NCBI GenBank assembly: GCA_026120185.1
Contig: JANUWF010001479.1
Location: 1,426,001-1,490,000 of the forward strand
Length of the DNA stretch: 64,000 nt
Direction of reading: 5' to 3'
Source: Voacanga thouarsii
Lineage: Eukaryota; Streptophyta; Magnoliopsida; Gentianales; Apocynaceae
Under the pieces are notes generated by a model that had not been told where the DNA came from, made no database searches, and was given only the letters and a program-made list of their open reading frames with translations. Shown piece after piece: positions 10,890 to 23,084 of the stretch (the stretch's first letter is position 1; each line of letters starts with the position of its first letter). The translations under genes were made by a program, and so were the position numbers.

Positions 10890-11560
10890 TGATTTGAAAA
10901 AGACTGTACTTAGTTTTTGAAAGGATTAATTCATTATATTTAGTCGTTTGACAGAAAGTTTTTAAATGTTTGAAATGCTAATCTAAATTCTGAAAAAAAA
11001 TTAGAACATCATCAATGTAAACAATAATAAATTGAGAAAATGGATTAAATTCATTCATAATTCGCTGGAATTCTGAGGGAGCATTTTTTAATCCAAAAGG
11101 CATCACATTCCATTCATATTGGCCAATGGAACTGTAAAAGCAGTCTTGTAGTGATCTCTAGGATCAACTTGAATTTGCCAAAAACCTGATTTCAAATCAA
11201 ATTTTGAAAACAATAAAGTAGAGTGTAATCTGTTTAGCAAATCTTTTTTGTTTAGAATAGGGTACCTAATCCATCTGAGGGCTGAATTGAGAGGTTTGTA
11301 ATTGATGACAAGCTTGGAAACACCTCACTCAAGTTTAGCATTTTTATTGACATAAAATCCTGCACAGCTCTAAGGAGAGTTACTAGGAGAAATTAGTCGT
11401 TTTTGTAGAAGATCATTGATCTCTTTTTGGCAATGAGTTGTGAGCTCATGATTCATTTGGAAAGGACGGGCCTTTGTTGGAATGAATTTTTCATCAAAGT
11501 CTGGCTCGTATGTGAGTCGAACAATGTGTTGTTTTCTGTTCCAAAATGTGGTTGGAAGAT
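10890..11560 (-). other. V2 reverse transcriptase domain (frameshifted)
   Basis: Motifs in order: the EI-x2-LL segment of the RT N-terminus (about 11430), FSKFDLKSGF-type motif A (about 11195) and YIDD at 11008-11019, which is intact. Relative to the V1 copy there is a 1-nt deletion at about 11128 in the stretch before motif B, so motif B falls out of frame. The connection region continues to about 10770. Confidence 0.8.
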
Positions 11561-11603
11561 CAGAACACAGTTGGGTCTAGATATGGGTATCCATTTTTGC
11601 AAT

Positions 11604-12107
11604 TTAGGCTTTGATGTTGGGCTTAATCAGATACTGTTGAAGACGTTGAAAGGCTACGTCTTCTTTGAGGAATTTGATTTGAGCTGTCTTATTTTCTAGA
11701 AGCAACAGTTCTTTTTCAATAGGAGGTCTATCGAAAGGAATGAATATCTTTTGGTTTAGGTGTTCTACCTGAATGCCTTTTTTGAGGACCGTAAATGGAA
11801 TGATCTGTTGAATAAAAGGAGTGCCTAAGATTACAGAGTGAGTAATATCTTTGGCAAGTAAGAAGGAAGTAATGATAGTAAATGATGAATGTTTTACCTC
11901 AACATTTGAAAGTTTGAAACTAATACCTAGTTTCTTACTATGGGCTGAGCGGAGAGTTTCTTTGGTTTTTTCAAAAAATTTTGTAAGAATGAGGCCTTCC
12001 TGAATATAGTTGAGATCAATTCTGGTATCAACAAGTGCTGTAATTTCTAAAGTTAGAGAATTTTGAATAACCAATGTGAATCTAACATACCACATTTGGA
12101 TAGACAT
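11604..12107 (-). other. V2 aspartic protease domain (broken)
   Basis: A 167-codon open stretch. The active site should read DTG or DSG but reads DTR (12021-12029), with flanking Leu-Val before and Ile-Asp after. The downstream flap and ILGTPF-type segment are retained. The domain processes the viral polyprotein in the family; this copy lacks the essential Gly. The V1 copy at about 4640-4975 has lost the active-site segment. Confidence 0.75.
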
Positions 12108-12389
12108 TTTTTAAAGATAGTTAAGGAAATTTATATCAGTAGATTCTGATATTGGTTGTTTTGGTTTCTTTTGAGAACAAAGATTTTGAAGAACTAGTCG
12201 GTCTAGTTGTTGAGAAGCTTTGATTTCTCGGATGTCTTACTTAAGAAGAGAAATTTCAGATTAAAGATCTTGAATAGTAACATATGTCGAAGGTTTAGAA
12301 GGAAACCTGTTATGGATATCTATTAGATTGTAGGTGTTGGCAATCCTTGGATGTCAGGAAAAAGGAATGGAATTTAATGAAGAAGGTTG

Positions 12390-13900
12390 ATCAAGAATTT
12401 ACTTGAATCGCTCAAGATACTCCTTTTTGTTTGCAGAATCAGGAAGCTTATTGATCAGTTCAAGGAGAAGATCCTGTTCTGTTGTCAGAGTATTGATGAT
12501 TGGTTGATCATATTGGATAGAATGATCATTTTCTGTAGAATCAGAAGATGAAGAAGAAGGAATATCATCTTCTTGAATTTGGTTGAATTGTTGTTCATCA
12601 TCAACATCTGAGGAATCAGAAGAAGTATCACTTAGACAAAGAATATTATTAAGAGAATGTTTAAGATCTTCTGAAATATCCATTACTTGGATTCTTTTGT
12701 GAACTTTGTAGAATCGGGCAAGGTGACTTGGTTGGTTACATTTGAAACAGATGATTGTTTTGGATTGGGCTGCTATGGGCTTGGTTTTGGACCTAGACTT
12801 GGCAGCTTTTTATGGTTTGTAAGGTTTCGTAGGAGGAGCAGGAAGTGCTGGCCTCTTTGAACTATTGAACCTTTTCCTAAGGTAAGTAGGTCTATAGGAA
12901 GATTGTTTATGTTTATGTTTTTTACGGGTTTTGGTACTACATGAGGGTAGTCCAAATTGTTCACAGAATGTGCCTACGTCTTTACTTCTTTGGGCACGAT
13001 CTTTAGTTATTTGTCTCAACATCTTATCTTGACGACATATTTTGAGAGCAACCTGATAGATTTGGCTAGTTAATTGGCCAAAGGTAATGGTTTCATAAGG
13101 TACAACACCGTTGTATTGGGTTTGGAATTCTTCATGAACAAGATCATGAAGGGATTTTGGAAGCCCATCTAGGAATTTTTCTTTCTAGTATTGGCTGTTT
13201 CATCAGGTTTCACATAGATTCTGGTGAGAAAGGTATCCTTATACCATCTGAAATAGGATAAGGTTTTGCACTTAAGGTTATTCAAGATTTTAGTAGACTT
13301 TTCTCTGAAAATTCCAGGATTACCTACGAAGGTTTTAGTGACGATGAAGATAAGGGTTGACACAGCATCAGAAATGGATTCTCCATCCTGAAGGATTGGT
13401 TGACCATCTGGGTTAGTTTCGACAGCATGAAAAATGTTATGCCGGTCTGCTTTGGTGAGATGTTCATCCCACTAACCTTTGATTTGTCCTATAAAACCTG
13501 TTGCAAGAACATAAGCTGCAAGATGATCAGAACAGTTATTGGTAGTGCGATAAGCAGTGGCTACCATGGTCATTTGCTGCAGTTTAAACATAATGTTATA
13601 CTTAGATTGACCATCTATGTTCTATTCATAGATATTGTTAGAATTGTAACAATTTTGAAGAATGTTGGAACTTTCCTCAAGGGCAACATTTGGATGAGTG
13701 GCTTTAGGATAGTGCAACTTTTAAAAAGTTTTCCAATTGGAATGTCTATTCAATCGGAGAGGTAGGATGCTAGGTTGTAGAGGAAGCAATTTTTCCAAGT
13801 TAACACCAAGGTTTGGAGGAGATTCTGGACTATCATCAGAATGATTATCATAAGCAAAATAAGAATCATTTTGATTTAAAACAGAAATAGAATATTTGGA
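12390..13900 (-). other. V2 coat-protein domain (broken)
   Basis: Region after the linker. It includes a core with aromatic-rich helices (about 13800-13170), a strongly basic Lys/Arg tail (about 13022-12810), a zinc-knuckle box (12708-12749) and an acidic Ser/Asp/Glu-rich segment (12683-12399). The knuckle reads C-x2-C-x4-H-x4-Y: the fourth ligand Cys is replaced by Tyr (codon at 12708-12710). Basic tail plus knuckle is the typical nucleic-acid-binding end of a caulimovirid coat protein. Several frames are needed to read it. Confidence 0.65.
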
Positions 13901-14699
13901 ACCAACCTGTTCAGAAGACTCTGGAATGATTGATTTTTCAATTTAAGCTATTCTACGCTGAAGATTAGTGAGAATAGGTTTGTTTGATGTTCTCCTATTG
14001 AGTTCTTTCCTATATTGGAGAGGAATCTCATAACGTCGGAACAAAGGGATTGAAGGCGAAGGAGTACTAGACTCAGGAATGACCAGAGTTGAAAAAGTAC
14101 TTGGTTTTGAAATCAAATATTCACTAATAATTTGCAAATATTTGTTTGTATAATTGTTTTGTTCATTAATATTTTGAATATCTTTTGGGAGGAACATATC
14201 ATCATCTTTGTCTTTCTTTTTAAAAGGAGTGGCATCAATTTGTTTAGCTCCAAAAGGAATTTTGAATTTCTGACCAGTGGAGAAATTTAGCAAAAATATT
14301 TTGTCCCTGGGCAGTTTGCCATAATTTTGAAACATTAACAGAAGAGGCAAAAGGATAATCAATATTATGGACTTCAGCATAGGCTTCAAACTATAAAAAG
14401 AAACTAATTTGCTTTTGAATTGAATTTAAAAATTCATAATAAGAATCCTGAACCTTCTATCGGTTAGATCCTTGAAAGTTTTCAAAGAACGACGTTCTTT
14501 TAGAAAGATTTGAAAGAGAATAAAATTCTTCTCTTAATTTAGTTTTATCAATTACAAAACATTTTGTACTTCTATATCATCGGTTTGAAGAATATTAAGT
14601 TCCCCTGCCATAGCAAAATGAGTAGGTGAGGTAAGTAAATCTACCTCAATATCATCAGTGTCAGGCCAGGCAATATACTTAGCTTGAGGAGTCCTAGAG

Positions 14700-15655
14700 T
14701 CGAGATTGATACCTTGTAGATGGGTAGTTACAAGGGATACTGAATGTCGAGGTGGTTAGATTCCTGATGAAGAGGTAATAGATTGGGGATATAAAATCCT
14801 TTAGCTGAGAGATCTTTGGAAAGCAATTTCTACAGATCCACAAGAGAATTGTCTGATTGTTGATACAGTAGAATTTTTTGGTTTATCAGAAGGAGTTGCA
14901 TCAGTTAGAAGCCAATTGGAAGGAAGACTTACTTGATTCCAAGAGATAGGCTTGGGAGTTGAAAGATGAGATCTTTGCAAATCGGTTTGAAAAAGAACTG
15001 TTTCTCCTTTGTTAGATGTCTTCATAGCACCAGTCTTAAAAGCAGAAGTCATTGTCCTATACTGAATTCTATAAATGATAGCAACAGGAAGTGAACCTGT
15101 TTTGATCTTGTAATTGGCAGTTTTGACATTAAGAGTCAGATTATCCAATATATTTAGATCTCGAAGAGATACAGTAAAGTTTAGAAAATAATTAAAATGA
15201 ACTGGTCCACTGCAAAGGCTAGTTTCTATTATGCCTAAGAGTGAATCATTAAAATCTATGAATCTGGTATCCTAGAGACATAGGAGGAGAGAAGTATCAA
15301 GTTGTTCTCTGGAGAGGGGTTTGGTTGCAATTTGGACAAGTCCAAAATGGAGATAATTATATTTTTGTTGGAAAAGTTGGATTGGACTGGCAGAAAGAAG
15401 TCTAATTTCTTTGCAGTCAAAATCAATTTGAACTGTTTCTTCAATAGTCATGATGATATAGTCACTAGTAAGTGACCATTTGGGATATTTATAAATCTCA
15501 TTGGGGGAAAACTTGGGGATTTTCCAGTTGTCAGTAGATTGTTGAAGGTCAGAGTAATTAAACCCTTCCTTCAATTTTGAAGAATTTTGAGAAGAAGCAT
15601 TAGAGAAAGAAAAGGACGAAGTGGATCTGGAAAAGGGGCGGAAGATGGAAGACAT
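14700..15655 (-). other. V2 movement-protein domain (broken)
   Basis: N-terminal part of ORF1. It begins with a Ser/Phe-rich leader, followed by a beta-rich region containing the phrases IYRIQY and NILDNL. These resemble the 30K-type movement core of caulimovirids in length and position, though I cannot verify the fold. It would form plasmodesmatal transport structures in a living virus. Stops fall near 15272 and 14801. Confidence 0.6.
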
Positions 15656-16263
15656 GATGCAAATCTTTAAGAAAAGTAGTTAAATAAAATGCACGAAAAA
15701 TAAATGGATGTACTTACTTCCCATAACTTGGTGATCATCACCGTCAAGTTCCATAAGAAAGATATTTAAGTTCTCAGTTATTTATGATGTAAAACATGGA
15801 TATCTGTTTGTGAGCATAATAGATATGAACATTAGTCAGTAAATAGAGGATAGATCTTTAGAGTCAAATATCAGATCTAAGAAAGATAAGGCCGTGAGAT
15901 TAAATTCTCGTCTCATACAAGTCCTAAGTCAATCAACTACCTCAATTCAACAACGGCTTTTGTAACTCAATTAAACAACTCGTATAGTAGATCTGATGGA
16001 ATCAGACCTCTTTCCTTATCTCTTTAGATCCGACATAGAGTCCATAGATCTATATAAGATGTACTGAATAATTCACAAATCTATTAATTTCATAAACAAA
16101 ATAGGAATGGTACACGATCTAGGAGCAACTTGGTTGAGAACCCCTCCATTCGGAATGGGGAATACTTTATTTCGACTAAGATATACCAATCCATTTATCA
16201 GATCCACATGGAATTCTTCATAATTAATTAAAAACAAGAATAATCTACCTTACTTCCCCATCA
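15656..16263 (-). promoter_or_regulatory. V2 leader between PBS and ORF1
   Basis: About 600 bp of noncoding viral leader. The segment at 16132-16255 recurs at 5717-5822 in the V1 mosaic. A short stretch at 16048-16080 recurs inverted at 16368-16400. No conserved frame is seen. Confidence 0.6.
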
Positions 16264-16276
16264 GGCTCTGATACCA
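16264..16276 (-). other. Viral minus-strand primer-binding site (tRNA-Met)
   Basis: Minus-strand TGGTATCAGAGCC, complementary to the 3' end of plant initiator tRNA-Met, the standard primer site of Caulimoviridae and many LTR elements. It lies about 610 nt before the ORF1 start. An inverted copy of the adjacent 13 bp occurs at 16304-16316. Confidence 0.85.
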
Positions 16277-16395
16277 AGGGGTTACCAAAAAGTATATAGA
16301 ATTCAGAGCCTGATGGCTTCATAAGCTCACAAACCTCTTAATTCAGCCCTCAGATGGATTAGGGATTTTAGAAGCCCATCTGAGGGATTATTCAG

Positions 16396-16396
<1 letters not shown>
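16277..16396. pseudogene. Small viral filler fragments at V2 right edge
   Basis: Short patches: an inverted repeat of the PBS-adjacent sequence (16304-16316), a plus-strand RT-flanking bit (about 16325-16363, matching 5005-5042), a coat bit (about 16363-16378) and a leader bit ending at the TA tract. Nothing is coding. Confidence 0.6.

Positions 16397-16445
<49 letters not shown>
16397..16445. repeat. (TA)n microsatellite
   Basis: About 24 TA units at the boundary between viral DNA and the gypsy element to the right. Confidence 0.95.
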
Positions 16446-16448
<3 letters not shown>

Positions 16449-16625
16449 AATATGTATATATATTTTTTGTGTAAATAAGTGCCATATCTTATTGTGTGTA
16501 TAATTTATCTTAATTGACTAACTTAGTTTATGTTGCACTTTATGCGCTAATTATGCTTAATTGAGTATTTGTAAGTTCTATAATCTCATCATCTTATTTT
16601 TCTTTGTAGACTTAGCCCTTAATGT

Positions 16626-18031
16626 ATGACCTAATAATTCCAAGAAGACCCAGTAGATTTTGATCTTGAGATTAAAAGAACCTTGACATGGATTTAGAGG
16701 GCACTTAGGTAAAGGGATAAGCAAACAAGTTTAGTAGAAGAGATAGAAGTTAACCAAAATAACAATCGTAACAATGGTGGAAATAATAGGAGGACTATGG
16801 ATGACTTTGTTAAGTCGGCAATCTCGAGTACAAACTCGAGCATTTCAGGACCTAGGGTAGAGGTGAATAATTTTTAGATAAAACCCAATATTATCTAAAT
16901 AATCCAGAACATGGTACAATTTGATGAGTTACTTGATAAAGACCCTAATGCCCACTTTAGTAGTTTCTTAGAAATTTGTGATATTTTCAAGATGAATGAT
17001 GCTTTAGATGACGCTATAAAGTTGGAACTTTTTACTTTTCTTTGAGGGATAGAGCCAAATCATGGTTAAAATCTTTCCCAGTAGAATCTATCACTACTTT
17101 TAATAGGCTAGTTGAGAAATTTTTGGCAAAGTATTTTCCCCTAGTTAGAATGGCTAAACTTCTGACAGATATTTTTGCCTTCTAACAGTTAGATTCTGAA
17201 TGTCTTTATGAGTGTTAGGAAAGGTAAAAGGAGATGCTTAGAAAGTGTCCTTATCATGGTTTTGAGTTAGGGATGCAAATGAAAATTTTTCATAATGGAT
17301 TAAACTTTGCCTTAAAATAGTTAGTTGATACATCTGCTGGAGGAACTATCAATTCTAAGACCTTGGAGGAAGTATATGATTTGGTGGAAAATATTGCAAT
17401 GAATAATTACTTTTGAGGTAATCCAAGAAATAGGGCTCGTGTTCAAGGTGTTCATAAGGTGGATGTTGTGGCTATTTTGGAAGCTAAGGTTGAGGCACTT
17501 GCGCAGAAAATGGAAAAAATAGTGATGACCCATTCCTCAGGCCAGGTAATGAATGTTAATTATGATTATTGTAGAGAAGGGTATCCTAATCATGAGTGCC
17601 AAAGCATGGGTTTATCCTAAGATTCCTTAGAACAAGTTGCTTTCATGAGTAGCGGGCGACAAGGCAATAACACTTATAGTGCTACATACAATCCTAGTTG
17701 GAGGAACCATTCTAATTTTTCTTGGACCAATCAAAACCAACATAGGCAAAACCCTTCTAATTTTGGTGGAAATCAAATGACTCAACCCTCATTACTCTAC
17801 AATGTACCGCCATCAAAGCCATCATTGACGTAGTTGGTTAACATAATGGTAAGCTTAATTGAAGTACAGTTTCAAGGAGTGGATGCTGCGACAAGGAATT
17901 TGGAAGCTTCAATGCACAATCTTGAAAGTCAAATTGGGTAGTTGGCCAAGCTTCTTGGAGACCGTCAAGCTAGATCTCTTCTTGAAAATATAGAAATGAA
18001 TCCACATGATCAAGACCATGGAAAGAGATGA
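16626..18031 (+). pseudogene. gag: Athila-like gag remnant
   Basis: Reading several frames in turn gives a typical plant gypsy Gag. It has the DPNAHFSSFLEICD motif (about 16940-16985), an ERYK segment (about 17220), a VHKVD segment (about 17450) and a zinc-knuckle-like stretch near 17560-17600. After that comes an Asn/Ser/Trp-rich C-terminal region (open at 17645-17833). The knuckle's first Cys is Tyr. Stops and frameshifts occur every 30-100 codons. Confidence 0.75.
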
Positions 18032-19070
18032 AGTTTCACTGCTTTAGCTTTCTTTTAATTTTTGGACATCTTTTTAATTTCTGCTTGCTTTTGTTTATCT
18101 TTCCGTATTTTTAATTTATGGGATCATTGCATTTTCTTCATGATTGTGTGTCCATTTTTCAGTAGTGTTTCTTTAATTAATTAAATTAAAAAAAATTCAG
18201 GTCAGACAAACCAGGGCCGGCACTGGTTGATGTCGGGGTACTCTATACAAGGGCCGATTTTAGCCATTGTTTTCAAATCTTTCAAACTTTTCTCGATTTT
18301 TCTCTCAATCTTGTGTCAGCTTTTCATCTCCAAAAACCATCGAATCAAATTTTGCCCTCCAAAACACCAATCCATCATCAAATCTTCTTGTTTTTATTGA
18401 ATCTACGGATTAAATCTTCAAAAATCTCAATTTTTTCTTCAAAAAATCACTTTCAAATCTTCTCTTAAAAGTGAAGATTTCTTCAATAGGATTGCACAAT
18501 TTGCTTGCCCATTCATTGGAGAACAAGAAGGTATGATTTTTCTTGCATTCCTAAGGTTAAATTTTTGCCATAGATTTTTCACTATTTTTGGGTATATTTT
18601 TGGACAAAAATTGCGTTATTTGGAATTTTTGGTTGAATTTGTGGCTTCATTATGATTGACATAGCATGCGTTTATGGTTCAATGATTATTTTTGCTATAA
18701 CCCGTTCCATATTTTGATCCTTTGTTGCCTATTTTTGGGTAATTAAGATTATTCTGGTAATGAATTCATGTTAGACAGACAATGTACTTGGCAAAAATTT
18801 ATTCTTCATAAATTGTAATATGATCATGATCATGTAATTACATGCTATGAGATTTCTTGCGTTGGGGTTTATATTATCGTTTGAATTGTGGCATTATACT
18901 TCTTTTTACAGGATTTTTGAGGGGATTGGGATTATTTGGTTTTTATTGTGAAGCGGTGGATTAATTGTGCATTGTGAATTGGTCGATGGTGGTGTTGTGT
19001 TGTTGTGATTGGAGCCTCATAGTGCCTATTTCTCATTCTTTCTTGATAGTCCTTTTCAAGCACTCTCATC
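18032..19070 (+). other. Noncoding spacer between gag and accessory ORF
   Basis: AT-rich, with no conserved frame. In autonomous relatives pol would follow gag; here the sequence goes straight into a leader-like C/T-rich stretch (about 18290-18530) preceding the accessory ORF. Confidence 0.5.
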
Positions 19071-20296
19071 ATGCCCAAAGAAAAAGGCCAATCTTCAAAA
19101 AGGGCTAGAGCCTCGTCTTCCTCTATCCCTATCTCTATTGATCCCATGTTCTTATACCCTATTGATTTCATTTGATCATTCTTGTTAAGAGTGGAATTCC
19201 AAGAGGGCATATAATAAAATCATTGTGGAACGTACTTTTGCATCCTCTTTGGACCGTGCCCTTAAGCTCAGGATGATGTTTAGACGGTTGAGGTGGGGCC
19301 TATTGTTCAGTTGAAAGGAATCTATTGCCCTGTCTTGGTTAAAGAATTTTATACTAACATGGTATAGAAAAGGAATAATCATCTTGATACCATTGAAACC
19401 AGGGTAAAAGGTAGCCCTATTTTTGTGGATAGAGATAGATTGGTTGCCATCTTAACTGTTAATAATAAAGGCCCTTGGTTAGTTGTAGATCACTATAAGC
19501 AAAAGATAATCTCTGATCCTGAATAGAATGTAAGTGATACTAGAGCTACACTAAAGATGTATAAGAGAGGTCCTGTAAGGCAGGTAGGCTTTTATTCTAA
19601 CAATGACCTTGAGGCCAATTTACATGCCCTAATTTATATTTTTTCCTTCAATGTTGTTCCTAAAGCTAGTAATTTCAATAAGTCCCGAGTGATTGACCTC
19701 TATATCTTTAATAAGATGATGCACACCCAACCTATTCCTCTTTCTCATTTGATCATCCAATCTATTAGGAATGTTGTTCATTCTCTCATTTTCTCCAAAG
19801 CCTTTATGTTTCCCCTTGTGAACATGAAGATTCTAGAGGCTTTTAGCATTAGTATTGAGGGGGAACTTACTGAGATGACTACAGAGGGAGATCTAGTTAT
19901 TCAGTAAACCTTAATTAACTGCGATTATTAACATAGAGCTGAGGTGAGGCGATAGTTGAGACCTTATGATGTGCAGCACCCGAGCCAAGTTGAGCTTCTA
20001 CCTGTGGAGGAGGAGTAGCAAGCCTCACCACCTAGAGCTCGAGCTAGTGGTTCACAGTCCCAATCGAGAACTGATTTTGAGACTAAAGTGTGAGGGGTCA
20101 GTTGGAGCAGTTAAGAGTGGGTCTGGAGACCCAGACAAAGATTCTTCTTCAGTTTCGTGATTCCATGACTGCACTTAATAGGAGGCAAGACTCTCAGGAG
20201 CATAAACGGGCTTAATGAATACAATAGTTCCTTAGACCACAAGGTGATAATTGTGGCCATATGGATGATGACAATGATGAGAAAGATGATGATTGA
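19071..20296 (+). pseudogene. Accessory ORF (plant transposon protein-like)
   Basis: The ATG at 19071 opens a Lys/Ser/Arg-rich, nuclear-localisation-like N-terminus. It is followed by a VKEFYTNM segment (about 19340), a long alpha-helical region open at 19557-19904, and an acidic Asp/Glu tail before the stop at 20294-20296. About 400 codons, with internal stops. The layout (basic N-terminus, EFYxN motif, helical domain, acidic end) resembles the 'putative plant transposon protein' domain found as an extra ORF in Athila/Tat-type elements. Its function is unknown. The family match is from memory of motifs, not a search. Confidence 0.55.
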
Positions 20297-21688
20297 ACAT
20301 TTCTCTATTCCTCACTTTTTACCATTCTAGTCTTCTTTTATCTTTATATTTTCATGACTTTTCTTAGGCTACTTCTTAGTTAGTTTTTTTTTTATTTATT
20401 TCATTTTAGTTTATTTTTTTCTAGTTTTATGTTTCTGTTTTGTTTCTTTTGTTGTATTTTTAGGTACATTCAACATTGCTCACTTGAAGATACTACTAAG
20501 CTTTGGAAGTATTTTTTTTTTCTTATCTTCTTCCCCTCTATTTATCTTGATCCATTGGCTTTGCTTTATTTGTTATATTTTTTGCCATTGAGGACAATGT
20601 CCAGTTTAATTATGGGGGAGAGTTTAGAATTGGAAATATATTTTATATATTCTAATTTTAGGCTAAATTGCTAATTTTTTAAAATTGTTTTGATTTATAA
20701 TGAGGTTGTGATTATATTTCTTATTTGGTATATGATTTTTGTCATTCAATTGGTTGGATTTTTATTAATAGTGAATTGGTCTATTGGATTTGATATGTTA
20801 AGTCTTGTGAATTTAAGTTAATCATGATTATAAATTGGTGTTTGAATGTTATTTTACTCATCTAGTTTAAATGTGGATAATGTAATGAATATAGGGAAAG
20901 TTGTTGACTAATTTTTGTATTGTGGATTTAAAATTTGCTTGACTTTGAGTGATGAATAAGGAATGTGAGGAAGTTAGAAAAATAATGAGTGAAAGAAAAA
21001 AAAATTCATTGTTATGTGAGTTGAAAAAGAATTGAGTTGAAAAAAATGCTCTTATTTTTAAAATTTTATTGAAGACCTTTTGTTAAAAAGTAGGTTAATA
21101 TGGAAAGAAGTAGCAAGTATTGTTCGGTGCACTCTTTTGAGGCTATCTCGAAGGTAAAAAGACAAGGAAGATTAAAGAAAGAAAATGTTGAAAAAATGAT
21201 GAAAAAGAAAAGCAATAATGACAATTAGGGGGCTAATACGATGCATGAAGAAAAATCCATTCACTTAAGGCTATTAATTCCCTAACTCATTTAAAATAAA
21301 AAAAAAGAGTGGAGTATTTTTCTTAGATCATTACTTGAGTGGTACAATTTTTGAATTTATAATACTAGAATTGGTTAGGTAGCTTGACTTATATAATTCA
21401 TATTGTCTACGTTTTTTCTTGAGGAGTGAAATAATTTTTTTAGACTAAAGTATAAATTTGCTTAATTTGACTTCAAAGGCCTTGGTATGTTTGATCTAAT
21501 ACTTCAATTTGCAAATGTTTTCAAATGGTTGAAAGAATGACAAGATCATGTTTAAAGTTTGAAGGAGAATTGTAGCTTTGTTATAGTCAATTTTTTTTTT
21601 TTTTGAAAGATAAACTTGTATTGTCTTATTTTTCCTTATCTTAAGTATTTTGCTTGAGGACAAGCAAAGATTCAAGTATGGACGAATA
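20297..21688 (+). other. 3' untranslated spacer with two polypurine-like tracts
   Basis: Very AT-rich. At about 20577-20622 there is a TTGAGGACAAT...GGGGGAGAG stretch typical of Athila-type elements. At about 21650-21688 the phrase CTTGAGGACAAGCAAAG leads to a degenerate purine tract abutting the LTR. A-rich runs occur near 20990-21060. Confidence 0.55.
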
Positions 21689-23084
21689 TAATAGAGGCTA
21701 AAATCATCATTTATTTACTAGTTATTTGAGATTATTTTGTGATACATTTGATGTAATAACTAGGCATATTCTTTCATATTTGATATTTTACCTTTGAAAA
21801 GGTATTTTGGTGTTTTTATGCAAAATAAAGCAAGAAAAAAGCAAAAACTGATGCTAGACAGAGCACGACCACAATATAGCAGGTGTCGACCCAAGACTAG
21901 AAATAGGGGAGAAAAATAGAGCAACATCGGGCTGACTAGAGCACGACAGGCGCCGACCATGTTGGATTGAGCGGTGCTGACCTTAGGCTGTCCAGAGACA
22001 GCATAGACTTCGAAGAATTTCATGCGAATTTGAAAATTTCCTAAGATTTTTGATATTTTTCAATTTGTACTCAACCTAGAACTCTTAGGGAATGATTTTT
22101 GGCATCTTAGAAGCCTATTTAAGCAAGGAAAACATAAGAAAAACACATGAATTCAAGGATTAAAGCTACAAATCAGTCATTAAAAAAGAAATTCATCACT
22201 CAATGGGGTATTGTTCAAGAAGGAAGAAGAATGGGCTTGTCTATGAGTTCTTTCTTTTACCTTTATTTTCTTTTTCTAGAACAATGATGTGATCAATATT
22301 TTCATTATAATTTGACCTTATTTTTGGATTCATGATTTTTGAGTTAATTTAGTCTTTTGATCAATTGATTACTATGCTCGGTATTTGATTACTTGTTTTA
22401 ATTAAGGAATTGATTGATTGATTCTTCTTGTTGACTTTCTTGTAGAAGAGGTTGATAGTGATTTCAATTTAATTAATTTCATATTTGTTATCTCTTAACT
22501 TGCATGAAAAAATGTTAGTTGTTAAGAACTTAGGTAATAAAAAATTAGTTGATAATTGCTAGAATATAGAATCATTGACTAATTTCATACTCCAAATCAC
22601 CTAGAACATAGGGATTTATGTAAATATTGATTTTAATGTATCTTTTAGGTAAATTGATTGAGACAGAATATATTCACTGATTTAGCTAAAGGGTAGCGAT
22701 TTCATGAATTGCAAATGAAGTGGGTCTACTTTAATCCTTCATAATGCCAAGATAATAATTGATTGAGATAATTGTTAAGTAATTCATTACCATGTCCTCA
22801 AGAGTATTTGTCTAATTACATATTCTTTCATTATTGAATTGTATATATATTTTTTTATTTTTCTTTTTATTCTCTTATCACTTTATTGAGTCAGTTAAAC
22901 AATAATGAGAAGTGACTAATGGTAGTTGTTCCTTGAGGATCGACACTCGTTAATTATTTATGCTATGCTTGTGATGAATATACTTGCTTATATGTGTAAT
23001 TTGGAGATTAATGTTTTAATTAAAACTTGGTTAGGGATGAACTTAAAATTATATGATTTTTATACACCCAAATTCTACCCATCA
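21689..23084 (+). repeat. 3' LTR of Athila/Tat-like element (family T1)
   Basis: It aligns over its whole length with the reverse complements of 52478-53941 and 55813-57685, ending ...CCCATCA. The 5' TG is degenerate. A GC-richer stretch (about 21845-21990) shared by all three copies contains phrases such as AGAGCACGAC. Confidence 0.75.

Larger units (their letters stand above)
10200..15655 (-). pseudogene. Endogenous pararetrovirus V2 ORF1 polyprotein
   Basis: One long minus-strand frame of about 1,800 codons once ran from the ATG at 15655 to the TGA at 10200. It held, in order, movement protein, linker, coat protein with zinc knuckle, aspartic protease, reverse transcriptase and RNase H. 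This order in a single polyprotein matches petuvirus/florendovirus-type Caulimoviridae and lacks an integrase, as expected for a pararetrovirus. Many in-frame stops and at least one clear 1-nt deletion (RT, about 11128) inactivate it. The start follows a 600-nt leader that contains the primer-binding site. The copy spans nearly a genome length (about 8.2 kb from 16276 to 8059). Confidence 0.85.
16446..23084 (+). mobile_element. Athila/Tat-like gypsy element lacking pol
   Basis: Plus-strand LTR-retrotransposon remnant with gag (16626-18031), an accessory ORF (19071-20296), a GGGGGAG tract (about 20612), an AT-rich spacer, a second degenerate polypurine tract (about 21655-21688) and a 3' LTR (about 21689-23084). 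No protease, RT, RNase H or integrase is detectable. No matching 5' LTR is seen; 16446-16625 is unassigned AT-rich sequence. The 3' LTR is related to the solo LTRs at 52478 and 55813. It is either an internally deleted element or a nonautonomous derivative. Confidence 0.75.
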
